Shown piece after piece: positions 23,721 through 34,284 of a stretch of 64,000 nucleotides of DNA. The DNA is from Elephas maximus indicus (Eukaryota > Chordata > Mammalia > Proboscidea > Elephantidae). Positions within the stretch are counted from its first letter, which is position 1; each line of letters opens with the position of its first letter. The notes beneath the pieces are model-generated. The model had not been told where the DNA came from, ran no database searches, and worked only from the letters and a program-made list of their open reading frames with translations. Position numbers and translations under genes: made by a program. The DNA lies in assembly GCF_024166365.1 (NCBI RefSeq), contig NC_064826.1, forward strand, positions 21,538,001-21,602,000. The letters run 5' to 3'.

Positions 23721-26648
23721 GATAATGCTAGAAGCTTGGATCACTTTAACTCCATTTACCCCTCTTACTTTTGAGTTATAGTTGAGATGTAATTTATATA
23801 AAGTGGGGGTTGGTTCTTGAAACCGCCCATGGAAATGACTGCTTTTGTAGAGTTGTGGCTTTGCCAGCCACCCATGTCCCCCCGAACCCCACTGGCCCAG
23901 GGACTTGTGTTGAAAGAATCATGTCCTAACTGCACTGAGAGACAATTTTCTGTGTTCTGTGCCCACAACAAGAGAAGCTGTCTTTTTGACTCTATGCACC
24001 TGGCTAAGTCTGTTAATGGGCTGTGTGGTTTTTTTTTGTTTGCTTGCTTTCTGTTTTTAAACAATCTTGCATCTCAAGGCCAGTTTGTAGAACTCCGTGG
24101 ATTCCAGTGCAGAATGTGCTCACGTCTCCAGCTCTGTGCTTTGGGGGTGATCCTTTCGCCTGAATAACTGGCCGCTGGCTGTGGCCAAGCCTGGGGCGGA
24201 GCTGACCCCAGCGGCAGATGGAGGGGAGCCAAGCTGAGCCCTGTCACACACAATCGGCTCCTCTGAAGCCCCTCCACAACAGCGACAGAAAACAAAGCCT
24301 GGGGGCAAAGTTAATTTATTTGGATTTTTTTTTAACAAACAAAAAATACATATATTTATGTATTTTTAAGTTACAAAATGAGAGAACCATTTACATTTGT
24401 GAAGTTTCACACTATGAGAATGATCCATGGTGGCAGGTTTTGTGAGAAAAAGGCTTAAAACACCTCAGCCTGACTTGGTGGCCACAGTGATTTAGGTCAC
24501 GTTTACCAGAGCAGGCCTGAACCCGTCTGTCATGTGAGTCTCTGTTCTAGAACTTTCCACTTGACATTCTTTCAACATGCAAATTCTTTGTCTCTCAAGC
24601 CTTCTTCAACATGCCCCCTTTCCTCTCATCTCTCCTACGTCTGTAAGTCACTCTTCACACCTTCATGTTCATAGCTTAATACACCAAAGTTTCCAACAGA
24701 ATAACCTTCTTCCTCCAGGCAATTCACAATGCTCACCTCCTCCAAAACCTGCCTCAAAACTCTTCTTTTCCAGAAAGCACTTCTGGTCTCTCCTGCTACA
24801 ACCCTGTTTGTGCCACTAGAGAGCATTTCTGGGGGTCAGAGCACCTGGGTTCTAGTCTTGCTTCTGCCACCTGTGGGCTGTTACAGTTTTAGATGTTTTG
24901 TTATGTTTAAATTTTCAGTTATCCGGCTTCAAACGGATGTGGCTACACAGTAATAGATGTGAACGTGCCTTGAAAAGTAAAAATGCTAAGATGTGCAAGC
25001 GGGGTTGGTCTGTGGGCCCCTGGGCACTGCCTCCTCAGTTCATACCTTTCCCATCTGCTGCTGAGGGCACTGTGCTTCCGCTGTTTTGGTTGCCAGCATT
25101 TGCAGACCCGTGAAGTGGGTTTACCGTGTACAGTGCAGGTCCCTGAGGGCAGGACTGGCTCATCGGGGCTATATATTGTGAGCTTCTCTCGCCCATAGCA
25201 CCAGTTAGGGCTGAGCACACTGGAGGTGCCCAGTCAAAGTTTATTGCTTTGATTCAAATTTCTTTGGAAAGGTCCACCACCCCATGTGATGGCAACATCA
25301 CCGTGGATGGTGGAAAAACTCACGTCCATCCCTCTGGAGCCAACCCCGCTGTGGGATTGTGATCCTGGCGGCCCGGCCTGGGGTTACGGCTCAGCCAGCA
25401 GCGCTGGCCCAGGTCTTCAGACCACAGACCCGCTATGTGTGTCTCCTTCCCACTGGATCAAAATCCTTCCAGAATGGGTGGGAAACATGTCCTTGCTTTG
25501 GATGAGCCAATCAGATGAGAACCACAACGTGGAATGCAAATCCCAATAGGAACACTGCCATGTCTAACCCCGGTGTGGCTCTAACATGACCATTCAGAGG
25601 GCTACACTGAGGGCCCCAGCTCTGGGGACCACTATTTTGAGTGTGGGACCCTGACTCCCTGATAAGAAAGACCACTCACTCTTGCTGGCAGTTGGGGAAG
25701 GCCAGAGCTCACCACTGCCCCAACAAACAGCCTCTGCTTCGGCTCTGCCCCTCCAAGGACACCTGGCAAAACACCACACCCCCTTTGAAGGGTCATCTCC
25801 TTTGTTATTTCCATGGAAACTACCCTCCTATGTGGCTGCAGACCATGAGAAACTGACCTCACCCCATCCCAAGAGCCCACCACACAAACTTACTCAGAAA
25901 ACACGTGTTCCACCTTGTGCACACAGCTGCATATCACATTTGACAAAGTCCATGTTCTCCTTTTTAAAATAACCTGGCCTTAGAGATTCGCTCGAGGCGA
26001 TGCCATTACAAACACTTGGTATCAGTCACAGTAGAAACAAAGCCAGTTGTGAGACACTAACTTGAGTGCCACCTTCAGCTGGCTCTTGCTTGGCAGATTA
26101 TCCCGAGCCCTGGCTAACCCCAGACAGTCTCGGTCCTATCCCATCCACAATAAAATGCATAAATAAATAAATAAACGCTTCCAACTTGTGCTGTTGAGGA
26201 GTTTCCAGCTGAGAGGGTATCCAGAGGGTGCTCCCAGAATTCTCAAACGGAACCTCCATCCAATTGCCCAGAGGCTCTGGACCCCCCGCCCCCCGCAATC
26301 CCCTGGGTCACTGAAGCAAGCAGTGAGAGGAGAGATGGACTGAGGAGGGGACAGGATGACTCCTGCTGATGGCTGAAGACTTTGGTGAGAAGCACAGATA
26401 AAGCCCATGGTTTGCTGGATGGGCCTCCCTTCCCAGTGAGCATGGGATCATGTATATATATCTTTGGTTTCAAGCAACATACCTTGGAGTCTTATGCCTT
26501 TGGCAGGGTAGCTTAGAGGAGTGAGAGAGAATGGACTAGAGTCCTAGATCAGGGAAGTCCACACAAGCTTGCTTCTCCTGGAGACACATGGGAGCTGGGG
26601 CTTCTCCCCTTGATGCTAGCCCTTGGGGGAAGAGAGGCCAACTGCGTT
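23721..26648 (-). other. LEP: Probable LEP 3' UTR and immediate downstream sequence
   Basis: Human LEP has a 3' UTR of almost 3 kb, so most of this stretch is likely transcribed. Candidate AATAAA signals on the minus strand lie at 25240-25245 and 24315-24320. No cleavage site can be fixed from sequence alone. 24560-24830 looks L2-like. No other coding exon is seen. Confidence 0.45.
26157..26177 (-). promoter_or_regulatory. AU-rich element in LEP 3' UTR (candidate)
   Basis: About 480 nt after the stop codon the sense strand carries overlapping ATTTA pentamers (TTTATTTATTTATTTATGC). Such clusters are typical mRNA-instability elements. The A/T run could also be a plain tetranucleotide repeat. 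Confidence 0.45.
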
Positions 26649-27008
26649 TCAGCACCCAGGGCTGAGGTCCAGCTGCCGCAGCATGTCCTGCAGAGACCCC
26701 TGCAGCCGGCTCAGGGCCACCACCTCTGTGGAGTAGAGTGAGGCCTCCAGGACACCACCCAGGCTCTCCAAGGTCTCCAGGCCACTGGCCCTGGGGAAGG
26801 GGCAGCTCTTGGATGCAGCCAGCAGGTGGAGAAGGTCCCGGAGGTTCTCCAGGTCGTTGGCTATTTGGATCACATTTCTGGAAGGCAGACTGGTGAGGAT
26901 CTGCTGGTAGATTGCCAATGTCTGGTCCATCTTGGACAAATTCAGGACAGGGTGGAGCCCAGGAATGAAGTCCAATCCGGTGACCCTGTGTTTGGAGGAG
27001 ACGGACTG
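26649..27008 (-). CDS. LEP: Leptin, coding part of exon 3 (residues 49-167)
   Basis: This segment encodes mature residues 28-146 of leptin, a secreted long-chain four-helix-bundle cytokine. It is open from CAG (27008) to TGA (26651-26649). Visible hallmarks are the AB loop [10 protein letters not shown], helix B from about residue 51, [18 protein letters not shown] in helix C, Cys96 and the C-terminal Cys146 that form the family's single disulfide, and the receptor site III stretch around Ser120-Thr121 ([11 protein letters not shown]). Total length with exon 2 is 167 residues, the family norm. Differences from human include Asn50 (creates N-L-S), His34-Arg35, Arg100, Leu118 and Arg138. The acceptor reads CAGCAG, so use of the downstream AG would drop Gln28 (Gln49 of the precursor), a known isoform in other mammals. 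The frame is intact, so the gene looks functional. Confidence 0.97.
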   Translation of the reverse strand, partial: QSVSSKHRVTGLDFIPGLHPVLNLSKMDQTLAIYQQILTSLPSRNVIQIANDLENLRDLLHLLAASKSCPFPRASGLETLESLGGVLEASLYSTEVVALSRLQGSLQDMLRQLDLSPGC

Positions 27009-27315
27009 CTGTGCAGAAGGAAGAGGGAGGGTGAGAGCTCAGCAAGGAGGGGAGAAATCAATCCTGCCGGGCCCTAGGGCCTTTCCCACGAGGTAGAGGG
27101 TCATACCTCCTTCCCCTTCCTTGTCAACCCAGATCCTGATTTCCTGAGCCCAGGTGACTGCTGAGCCTCTGGCCAGCCTCACAGACTCCTGTCTTCCTGC
27201 CCTTCCCAAACCACCCTGCCCTTCACTCACAGGCCAACCTTCTTAAGTCCTTCCCTTCTCTGAGTGGTCTCTGCTGAAGAACCCCCAGGAGTCCCTGTTT
27301 CTTATTTAGCTCCAA

Positions 27316-27513
27316 ACCAGTTGCCGTCAAGTCAATTCTGACTTATGGCAACCCCATATGCTACAGAGTAGAACTGCTCCATAGAATTTTCTTGGCTGGA
27401 TTCTACTGAAGCAGAACGCCAGGCTTTTCTTCCACGGTGCCACTAGGTAGGCTTGAACCACCAACCTTTAGGTTTATAGTTGAGCACAAACCATTTGCAC
27501 CAGCCAGGGACCT
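27316..27513 (-). mobile_element. AfroSINE in LEP intron 2
   Basis: Flanked by the 14-bp duplication TTATTTAGCTCCAA (27302-27315 and 27514-27527). Same orientation as LEP. Confidence 0.92.
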
Positions 27514-28080
27514 TTATTTAGCTCCAAGGTCCTCCTTAAACCCCCACGCTACCACCTTCATCCCCGGTCATCCTCATTCCCTTCCACCCTGTGCAGACTC
27601 CTCCCTCCCAGTCAGGTTCTCTCTGCCCAGATCTCCATGCAGTTTCACCTCATTAGGGATCAAAGCTGTACCCCCTGCAAGTGCCCTGCCTCCCCTTCTC
27701 TGCTCCCATAACTCCAGGTACCAGGAGAGCTTCTCCCTTCCTAACTGCCCACAAGTGACATACTCTGGATCCATCATGAGCAGCCTTGATGAAGGACTGT
27801 TCTGAAAGCAAGGAGACTTAGGAGTTCTTCTCTATGAAATGTCCAAAACTGTATTTGCTTCTGAGCTGTCCCTGCTTCTGGACATCTAGCTTCTCCTGGG
27901 CTTCCCAAGGCAACTGTTGGACACCCACAGTGGCCAGGAGATGCAGAGGCCTTCGGATGGCTCCATGCAAGATGAACAAGCTGGGGGCCACCAAAACCCA
28001 CAAGTGCAAACTCTGCTGAGGGCACACACTGTTCTGGGCCCCATGCGGGTGGGGTGTTCTCACCTGCTTTACCTAACTTA

Positions 28081-28280
28081 GGAGTCCCTGGCACAAATGG
28101 TTAACATGGCTGCTAACCAGAAGGTTGGAAATTTGAGTCCATCCAGAAGTGCCTCAGAAGAATGGCCTGGTGATCTATTTTTGAAAAATTAGCCTTTGAA
28201 AACCCTACAGAGTGCAGTTCTACTCTGATACACACGGGGTCTCCATGAGTCACAGTTGACTCAATGGCCACTGGTTGGTC
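28081..28280 (+). mobile_element. AfroSINE in LEP intron 2 (antisense)
   Basis: ACACA form with flanking duplication of about 15 bp (TGCTT..CTAACTTA at 28065-28080 and 28281-28295). Confidence 0.9.
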
Positions 28281-28353
28281 TGCTTATCTAACTTAAGTCT
28301 CCTAGCAACTTTGTGAAAACTGTATTATATTTCCATTTTCTCAGTGATGAAAC

Positions 28354-28846
28354 TAGGGCTTTGAACTGGTTGTGCCCGGTTCAGTCATGACCATTGCAGT
28401 GAAGCCTGAATGGATCCGAATTTTTAAAATGTGGGTGAAGCAGAACAATAAGTAGAAGGGGAAAAATTATGCGGTAAAGCCCTCCTAGAAACTTAATCTT
28501 CCTTTTAGAAAACAAGGGTAGTATGCGCATTGCATCGTAACCAAATCTCTTCCCGCAGAGTCTGACACAGCAGTGCCCTGCTCAAAGATGGTGGCTGAGG
28601 CGGCTGACTGTGCCATTTTGAACGTGTGTTGCTCTTCACAATCCTGGCAATAATCCAGTCTCCTGCACTGGGCTCCTGAAAGGGCTCACTACGCCTCTTC
28701 TGAGTCTCCCATTCCAGGGCTTCGACCCATAATTTTTCTGGTTCTGCTTATTGTGGGCGCTTCACCCAAATTTTAAAAATTCAGGTCTGTTCCGATTTTA
28801 CTTTGTCGGCCGTGACTGAGCCAGTTCAAGCCGGTTTGAAGCCCTG
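28354..28846. mobile_element. hAT-like nonautonomous DNA transposon in LEP intron 2
   Basis: 493 bp with inverted arms of about 118 bp (28354-28471 and 28728-28846), ends T/CAGGGCTT...AAGCCCTG, and a perfect 8-bp duplication GATGAAAC (28346-28353, 28847-28854). The arms differ at many positions, so it is old. No transposase frame. Confidence 0.85.
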
Positions 28847-28925
28847 GATGAAACCAAGGCTTAAAGACATCAAGAAACTAGTTTAAGATCTCGCAGACAG
28901 AGAACAGAAGTATGAAGATTCACAC

Positions 28926-29130
28926 TTAGCCACTGGCGTCGAGTCGATCCTGACTCATAGCGACACTGTAGGACAGAGTAGAACTGCCCCACAGGGTTTC
29001 CAAGGCTGTAAATCTTTACAGAAGCAGACTGCCACATCTTTCTCCCCCATCCCACCATCCACTGGTGGCTTCAGACTGCCAACCTTTTGGTTAGCAGCTG
29101 AGCACTTAACCACTATGCCGCTAGGGCTCC
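28926..29130 (-). mobile_element. AfroSINE in LEP intron 2
   Basis: Long form, little degraded, including GGCTGTAAATCTTTACAG and GGTTAGCAGCTGAGCAC. Confidence 0.92.
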
Positions 29131-29939
29131 TCTCATGCTTAGTCTTCTTAATTCCAAATATAGACTTTATCTGGGAAATGGCTGAAGGTTTAGGCCTGTT
29201 GACCCCAGAGAAAACACCGTTGTAGGGGAAAGAGCTCAAAAGCTGTTTGCAAATACGTAGAGGGTAGCAGATGAGAGAGGTAGGCCCCTTCTTTTCTGTG
29301 ACCTTGGAAGCCAGCACTAGCAGTAATGGGAAAAGGTTTGTAGGGCCAGAGTTCAGCTAAAACTAGGAGAAACGGCCAATGACAAGTGTACTCTAGAGAC
29401 GGGATGGGGGGTGCATGGTGAGGTCCAGGGAGGATGCTGCTGGGGGCCACCCATGGGAAGTAGGACCTTTATGGCTCCCTCTGGTTTGGCCACTAGGATT
29501 CAAGGAAACCAAATCAGAGAGAAGAGGAGTGAAAAGGCAGGAGACAAAGGGGGGAGGAGGTTATTGATGAAGCAGTGAGGTGTCAAGGCCACCACAGACT
29601 TTACGTGTCACTGTGCCTGCCTCTGCTAACCTCTGAGTGCAAACAAGCACGTGTGGCCCATGATGTCAGAGAGTCGTGTGATTTTTAACGGAAACGTGGC
29701 AAAGTTAAATGCTTTCAGGGTGGCTTAAAATGATGACCGCTTACACCTGAATCCCAGCAGGCAAACAGCTGAGAGGACAACCAGAAAGAGCGGAGCCTTG
29801 TGCTTCCAGCAGGTGCCTGGCATTTAGGAGGTGCTCAATAGATATTTCTTGAACAATCTGGTTCCAGCCCTGCTGGGAGCCAGTGCTGGGCTGGGGTAAC
29901 TCAAGATCATTGGGCGTGGGACCCCCAGACTGTCCCTAC

Positions 29940-30083
29940 CGTGTGTGAAATGTCACTGATCCTGGTGACAATGGTCTTGATGAGGGTTTTGGTGTCATCT
30001 TGGACTTTTCGGATGGGCACAGCTTGAATGTAGGCCAGAGAAGGCCAAAGCCACAGGAGGTGGCACAGGGCTCCACACCGCAT
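29940..30083 (-). CDS. LEP: Leptin, coding part of exon 2 (residues 1-48)
   Basis: This segment encodes the signal peptide and the start of helix A of leptin, the adipocyte hormone that signals energy stores through the leptin receptor (LEPR, JAK2/STAT3) in the hypothalamus. It begins with the ATG at 30083, has A at -3, and the 5' UTR within the exon is 28 nt. Residues 1-21 form a signal peptide: basic Arg2, a Leu/Trp-rich core, and Ala21 before the cleavage site. Mature residues 1-27 begin [20 protein letters not shown], very close to all mammalian leptins. The segment ends on an ACG threonine codon directly before the GT donor. The signal peptide differs visibly from human (Arg2-Cys3-Gly4 rather than His-Trp-Gly), which is normal for this fast-evolving part. 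No frameshift or stop is present. Confidence 0.97.
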
Positions 30084-30464
30084 TTTCCTCCCCAGGATGT
30101 GCTTCTTGGGCCTGAAAATAGAAGGAACCAGACATTGCAAGGGCTGGCATCTCAGAACACACCCATGTGCTCTGTCAGCAACCACATGACTGGATGTGGA
30201 TAACACGAGATTCGCGTTCTGTCCTGGCTACCTTCTCCTCAAAGCCAAAGACAATTCATTATCTAGAAATACGTCAATGAAATGCTTCCTCTTGGAAAGA
30301 GGCAAGGCCTGATCAATAAAACCACAGGCAGTATCCTGTAGACTACAGAGCAGTAAGCCAGGGCGCGATCAGGTGGAAGCTGTGGTGACGATGTGGACTT
30401 GATTGCATGGCTCAAGGTAAAGAAAAGAGGCTTTTAAGGTCTGGTCTGAATCCAGTCATTTTTT

Positions 30465-30620
30465 AGCTGTGTGGTTTTAAGTGTATGATGTAACAACTAA
30501 CCACTCCACCTCATCCCCTGTAATATACCCATCTTCCAGATTTATGAGGACCAAATTAGATAATGCACGTGAGAGAGCTTTAAAAGGTGTGAAAGTTACC
30601 CAATTATTACCCTATTGTTA
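30465..30620 (-). mobile_element. MIR, LEP intron 1
   Basis: Reversed copy with CCACCTCATCCCC and ATGAGGACCAAATTAG. Confidence 0.6.
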
Positions 30621-30788
30621 AAGATTATGTTTCTTGGCTTCTCCATTCCTCTCTCACTGCAGCTGCCAATAGGTCCATGACTGCTTTCACCACTTGCTTT
30701 ATTGCTCCCTTTCTGTCCCACTGGGAGCAATCTGAATTCAACCAGCATTTATGGAGGGTCCAGTGATATGTCAAAAACAGTGGCAAAC

Positions 30789-30954
30789 CAAAAAGAAAAA
30801 AACCCATTGCTGTTGAGTTGATTCTGACTCATAGCAACACTATAGGACAGAGTAGAACTGCCCTATAGGGTTGCCAAGGGGCGACTGGTGGACTTGAACT
30901 GCTGACCTTTTGATTAGCAGCTGTAGCTCTTAACCACTATGCCACCAGGGCTCC
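30789..30954 (-). mobile_element. AfroSINE, short form, LEP intron 1
   Basis: Close to consensus. It lies about 0.7 kb upstream of exon 2, in LEP sense orientation. Confidence 0.92.
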
Positions 30955-31917
30955 GATACAGTGGTTGGTACCAAGAATATAATGGGGAACAACATTACAA
31001 GTGGCTTACAGTTTAATAGGAGAGACAAGTCAACGGACAATTCCAATACAGGAAGAGAGAGCTTTACTAGAATTACAAGTATGAGATATCATGGGAGTAC
31101 AAAGGGGGCTCCTTGGAAAAGGTGTCACCTGAGTTGGGTATTAAAGACCGAGTAGGCATTAATAAGAGTAGAAAGGGAGCAGCCATAGGCGGCAAAGAGT
31201 TTAAGTAAAGGCGTGGGGGCAGAAAGAACATAACATGCCCACTCAGAATGTGTGAAATTTTCAAAGTCATGGAACCATGAATTCTAAAATTAACAATATG
31301 CAGATCCTTGATTAAACAAAAAAGTTTTAATGAGATACATGAGGCAAGTGGCAATAAAGTGAAATGTATGTGAGTCTATAGCCAATGGTCCATGTTAAAT
31401 ATGTGTGCATGAGTCTGAAATAATAACAAAATGTAAGTAAATATTAGGATGAAGTCTCTTGAGATGGTAAAAAACTAATCTCTGCTTTTTGTGCTCATCT
31501 TTATTTGGGGCTTGATAGAAACAGGTAATATATTTTCTGTCCGAAAGTATAATTCATTTTCTGGCAAATCATTAAAAAAATAAGCAGTTTGTTTACATAA
31601 TATTTATAACCCTTGATCAAGGGTACTTTTTTTTTTTTTTTGGTGTGAATTTTATAGAAGAGGAAAAAATGAGGCTCAGGAAAATAAATTAACTTACCCA
31701 AAGTCAAACACATAAGTCATCCCCAGGGCTGCCTGACCCAGGAAGGCTGGGTTTTCCACTCCACCCCACCCACCAGTTTCTTCAGCCTTTCAAGAGAGCC
31801 TGGATTCCCAGTCAAGGGCAGCTCCTGGGAACATGGCACTGGAAACAGATACCCTGCTCCAGGATGCAGCTGTGGAACTGTGTCCCCATCTAAACTTCAA
31901 ATATGAAAAATACTAAG

Positions 31918-32464
31918 TGTCTTTGTTATCTAGTGCTGCTATAACAGAAATGCCACAAGTGGATGGCTTTAATAAAACAGAGATCTCTACTTTCGCAGTC
32001 TAGAAGTCTGAATTCAGGGGACCAGCTCTGGGGGAAGGCTTCCTCTCCCTGTCGGCTCTGGGGTAAGGTCCTTGTCATCAGTCTTCCCCTGGCCTAGGAG
32101 CTTCTAAGCGTAGGGACCCTGGGTCCAAAGACATGCTCTGCTCCTGGTGCTTCTTTCTTAGTAGTATGAGGCCCCTCTCCTCTTTGTTTGCTTCTTTCTT
32201 TCTTTCATATCTCAAAAGAGACTGACTCAAAATGCAATCTAATCCTGTAGATTGAGCCCTGCCTCATTAACATAACTGCCTCTGATCCTGCCTCATTAAC
32301 ATAACTGCCTGTGACCCTGCCTCATTAACATCATAGAGGTAGGATTTACAGCATGTAGGAGAATCACATCAGATCACAGAATGGTGAACAAACACACAGC
32401 ACTGGGAATAATGACCCAGTCAAGTTGACATGTATTTTTTGGGGACACAACTTAATCCATGACA
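31918..32464 (-). mobile_element. Solo LTR, MaLR/MLT1-like, copy 2 (LEP intron 1)
   Basis: 547 bp, perfect 5-bp duplication CTAAG (31913-31917, 32465-32469). It contains a short local triplication of a CTGCCTCATTAACAT-type unit around 32265-32335. Confidence 0.88.
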
Positions 32465-32543
32465 CTAAGTTTCGGGAGGGGGGGATACTCAAAATGTTTT
32501 TGTGCTTGTTTTCTCTCTTAAAAAAATTAAAACTCCCTCTAAG

Positions 32544-32748
32544 CCAACCAGCAGCTTGCTGTCGATTCCAAGTCACGGCGACCCCGTGTGCGTGAGAGCA
32601 GAACAGTGCTCCGCAGGGTTGTCCGTGGCTGATTTTTCAGAACTAGATCACCAGGTCTTTCTTGTGAAGCACCTTTGAATGGATTAAAATCTCCAGCCTA
32701 CTGGTAGGAAGTTAACCGCATTAGCCATTTGCATCACCCAGGGACTCC
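32544..32748 (-). mobile_element. AfroSINE, LEP intron 1
   Basis: Degraded copy of the GATTTTTCAGAACTAGATC form ending CACCCAGGGACTCC. Confidence 0.85.
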
Positions 32749-32772
32749 AAAACTTCCTCTATTAACTACTCG

Positions 32773-32898
32773 TTACTGACCCCACAGGACAGAGTAGAAA
32801 TGCCCCATAGAGTTTCCAAGGAGCGCCTGGTGGATTTGAACTGCTGACCTTCTGGTTACCAACAGCTGATCTTTTAACCACTGCACCACCAGGGTTCC
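32773..32898 (-). mobile_element. AfroSINE, partial, LEP intron 1
   Basis: Lacks the reversed tail; begins at GACCCCACAGGACAGAG. Tandem with the previous SINE. Confidence 0.88.
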
Positions 32899-32949
32899 AA
32901 GTAAAAATGCCACTTTAAGGACTAGAGTGCCCCGATCCAAGCTCTGATG

Positions 32950-33308
32950 TTTTCAATTGCCTCATATGCGTGTGAAAGCTGGATCGTGAGTAAGGAAGAC
33001 GGAAGAAGAACTGATGCGTTTACATTACGGTGTTATTGAGAAATATCGACTGTTCCTGGACTGCCAGAAGAAGGAATAAATCTGTCTTGGAAGAAGTATA
33101 GCCAGAATGCTCATTAGAGGCAAGGATGGGGAGGCTTCATCTCACATACTGTGGACATGTTATCAGGAGGGACCAGTCCCTGTGAGATGGATTGACACAG
33201 TGGCTGCAACAGTGGGCTCAAGCGTAATAACAATTGTGAGGATGGCACAGGACAGAGCTGTGTTTCGTTTTATTGTGCATAGGGTCCCTATGAGTCTGAA
33301 GCACATGA
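32950..33308 (+). mobile_element. RTE LINE 3' fragment
   Basis: The C-terminal coding remnant includes a CESWI-like block and the conserved MAQDRAVFR-type end. It is 5' truncated. A CA repeat replaces the usual ACAACA tail. Confidence 0.8.
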
Positions 33309-33309
33309 T

Positions 33310-33338
33310 GCACACACACACACACACACACACACACC
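33310..33338. repeat. (CA)n microsatellite
   Basis: About 14 CA units directly after an RTE 3' end, probably grown from the LINE tail. Confidence 0.9.
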
Positions 33339-33424
33339 CCTAAGTAATACACCAAATGTTTGCAGAATGAAGTTCAATAGTACAATCTTAAAATTCCGTG
33401 AAACTTTAGCAGAGGTGGGTGAGC

Positions 33425-33597
33425 GCAGTGGTTAGGCCCTGAGGCTTCAGCAGCTGGCCTCTGTCTTCATTAGCTGCCTGCCTCTGGGCAAGTTACTGAA
33501 CTTCCATAAAACATCAATTCCTAGCTGTAAAATGGAGCTAATAGGAACATCAGGCTCAAAAGGGTAAGTAAGATGAAGCCAGTAAAACCCCTGCCCA
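33425..33597 (-). mobile_element. MIR, LEP intron 1
   Basis: Reversed: GGGCAAGTTACTGAACTTCC, TGTAAAATGGAGC. Confidence 0.65.
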
Positions 33598-34108
33598 CTG
33601 TATGTGTATGTGTGTGCGTGTACATGCATGCATGCGTGAGTGCACACAAGCAGGGGAAATGGGCAGCAAATGTCGGCTGTTTTTATTGTAATTACTGGGC
33701 AGGGCTTGGGAAGCTTAGGCAACACTACCTGTAGCCGCCACTGAAACAAGCATTAGGCCCATTGCCTCCCGTGGGCCATCTCAGCAGGGCACCCGGTGTG
33801 TCTGGGTCGCTACGCTGCGGCCCAAGATTGAGTTGGTGTACTTTTCTAGGATTCACCTGTTAGTGACACAAGAATTTATTCCCAGATTAGCTCTAGTCGT
33901 GGTCACTCTCACACAGTGGCCACCCTCTAATACCTGAACTGGAAAGCGGTTTTACAGGCCCCTCTATCTCCTCTGATTGTGTGTTTCAGTGGGTGCTGAC
34001 AATAAATGCAGCTCACTGAAACATGGAATTGAGAAGCTGCTGCCAAGTCAGTCTGCATAAGGGGTAAGGAGAGCATCGGTTTGGCGGGACCCACGGAGAA
34101 CCACCCAT

Positions 34109-34284
34109 GGGTTGCCCTGGTGGCGCAGTGGTTAAGAACTCAACTGCTAACCAAAAGGCTGGCAGTTTGAATCCACCAGTCGCTCCTTGGAAAACTTAGG
34201 GGGCAGTTCTGCTCTGTCCTATAGGGCTGTTGTGAGTCAGAATCGACTCAACGGCATCGGGTTTGGTTTTTTTTGTTGTTGTTT
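34109..34284 (+). mobile_element. AfroSINE, short form, LEP intron 1
   Basis: Intact from GGGTTGCCCTGGTGGCGCAG to GGTTTTTTTTGTTG. A loose CA-rich stretch follows at 34370-34442. Confidence 0.9.

Larger units (their letters stand above)
27009..29939 (-). other. LEP: LEP intron 2
   Basis: 2931 bp, phase 0. It contains three AfroSINEs and one hAT-like element, listed separately. 29131-29939 shows only a short L2/MIR-like piece near 29810-29865; 27514-28064 shows nothing recognised. Confidence 0.9.

Noticed and set aside
1..26000. Neighbouring gene downstream of LEP (RBM28 expected by synteny)
   Set aside because: In human it starts tens of kilobases further away; no exon-like conserved frame is seen in this flank.
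26826..27077. 83-residue frame antisense to LEP exon 3
   Set aside because: Shadow of the leptin coding strand; crosses the exon border without a splice signal.
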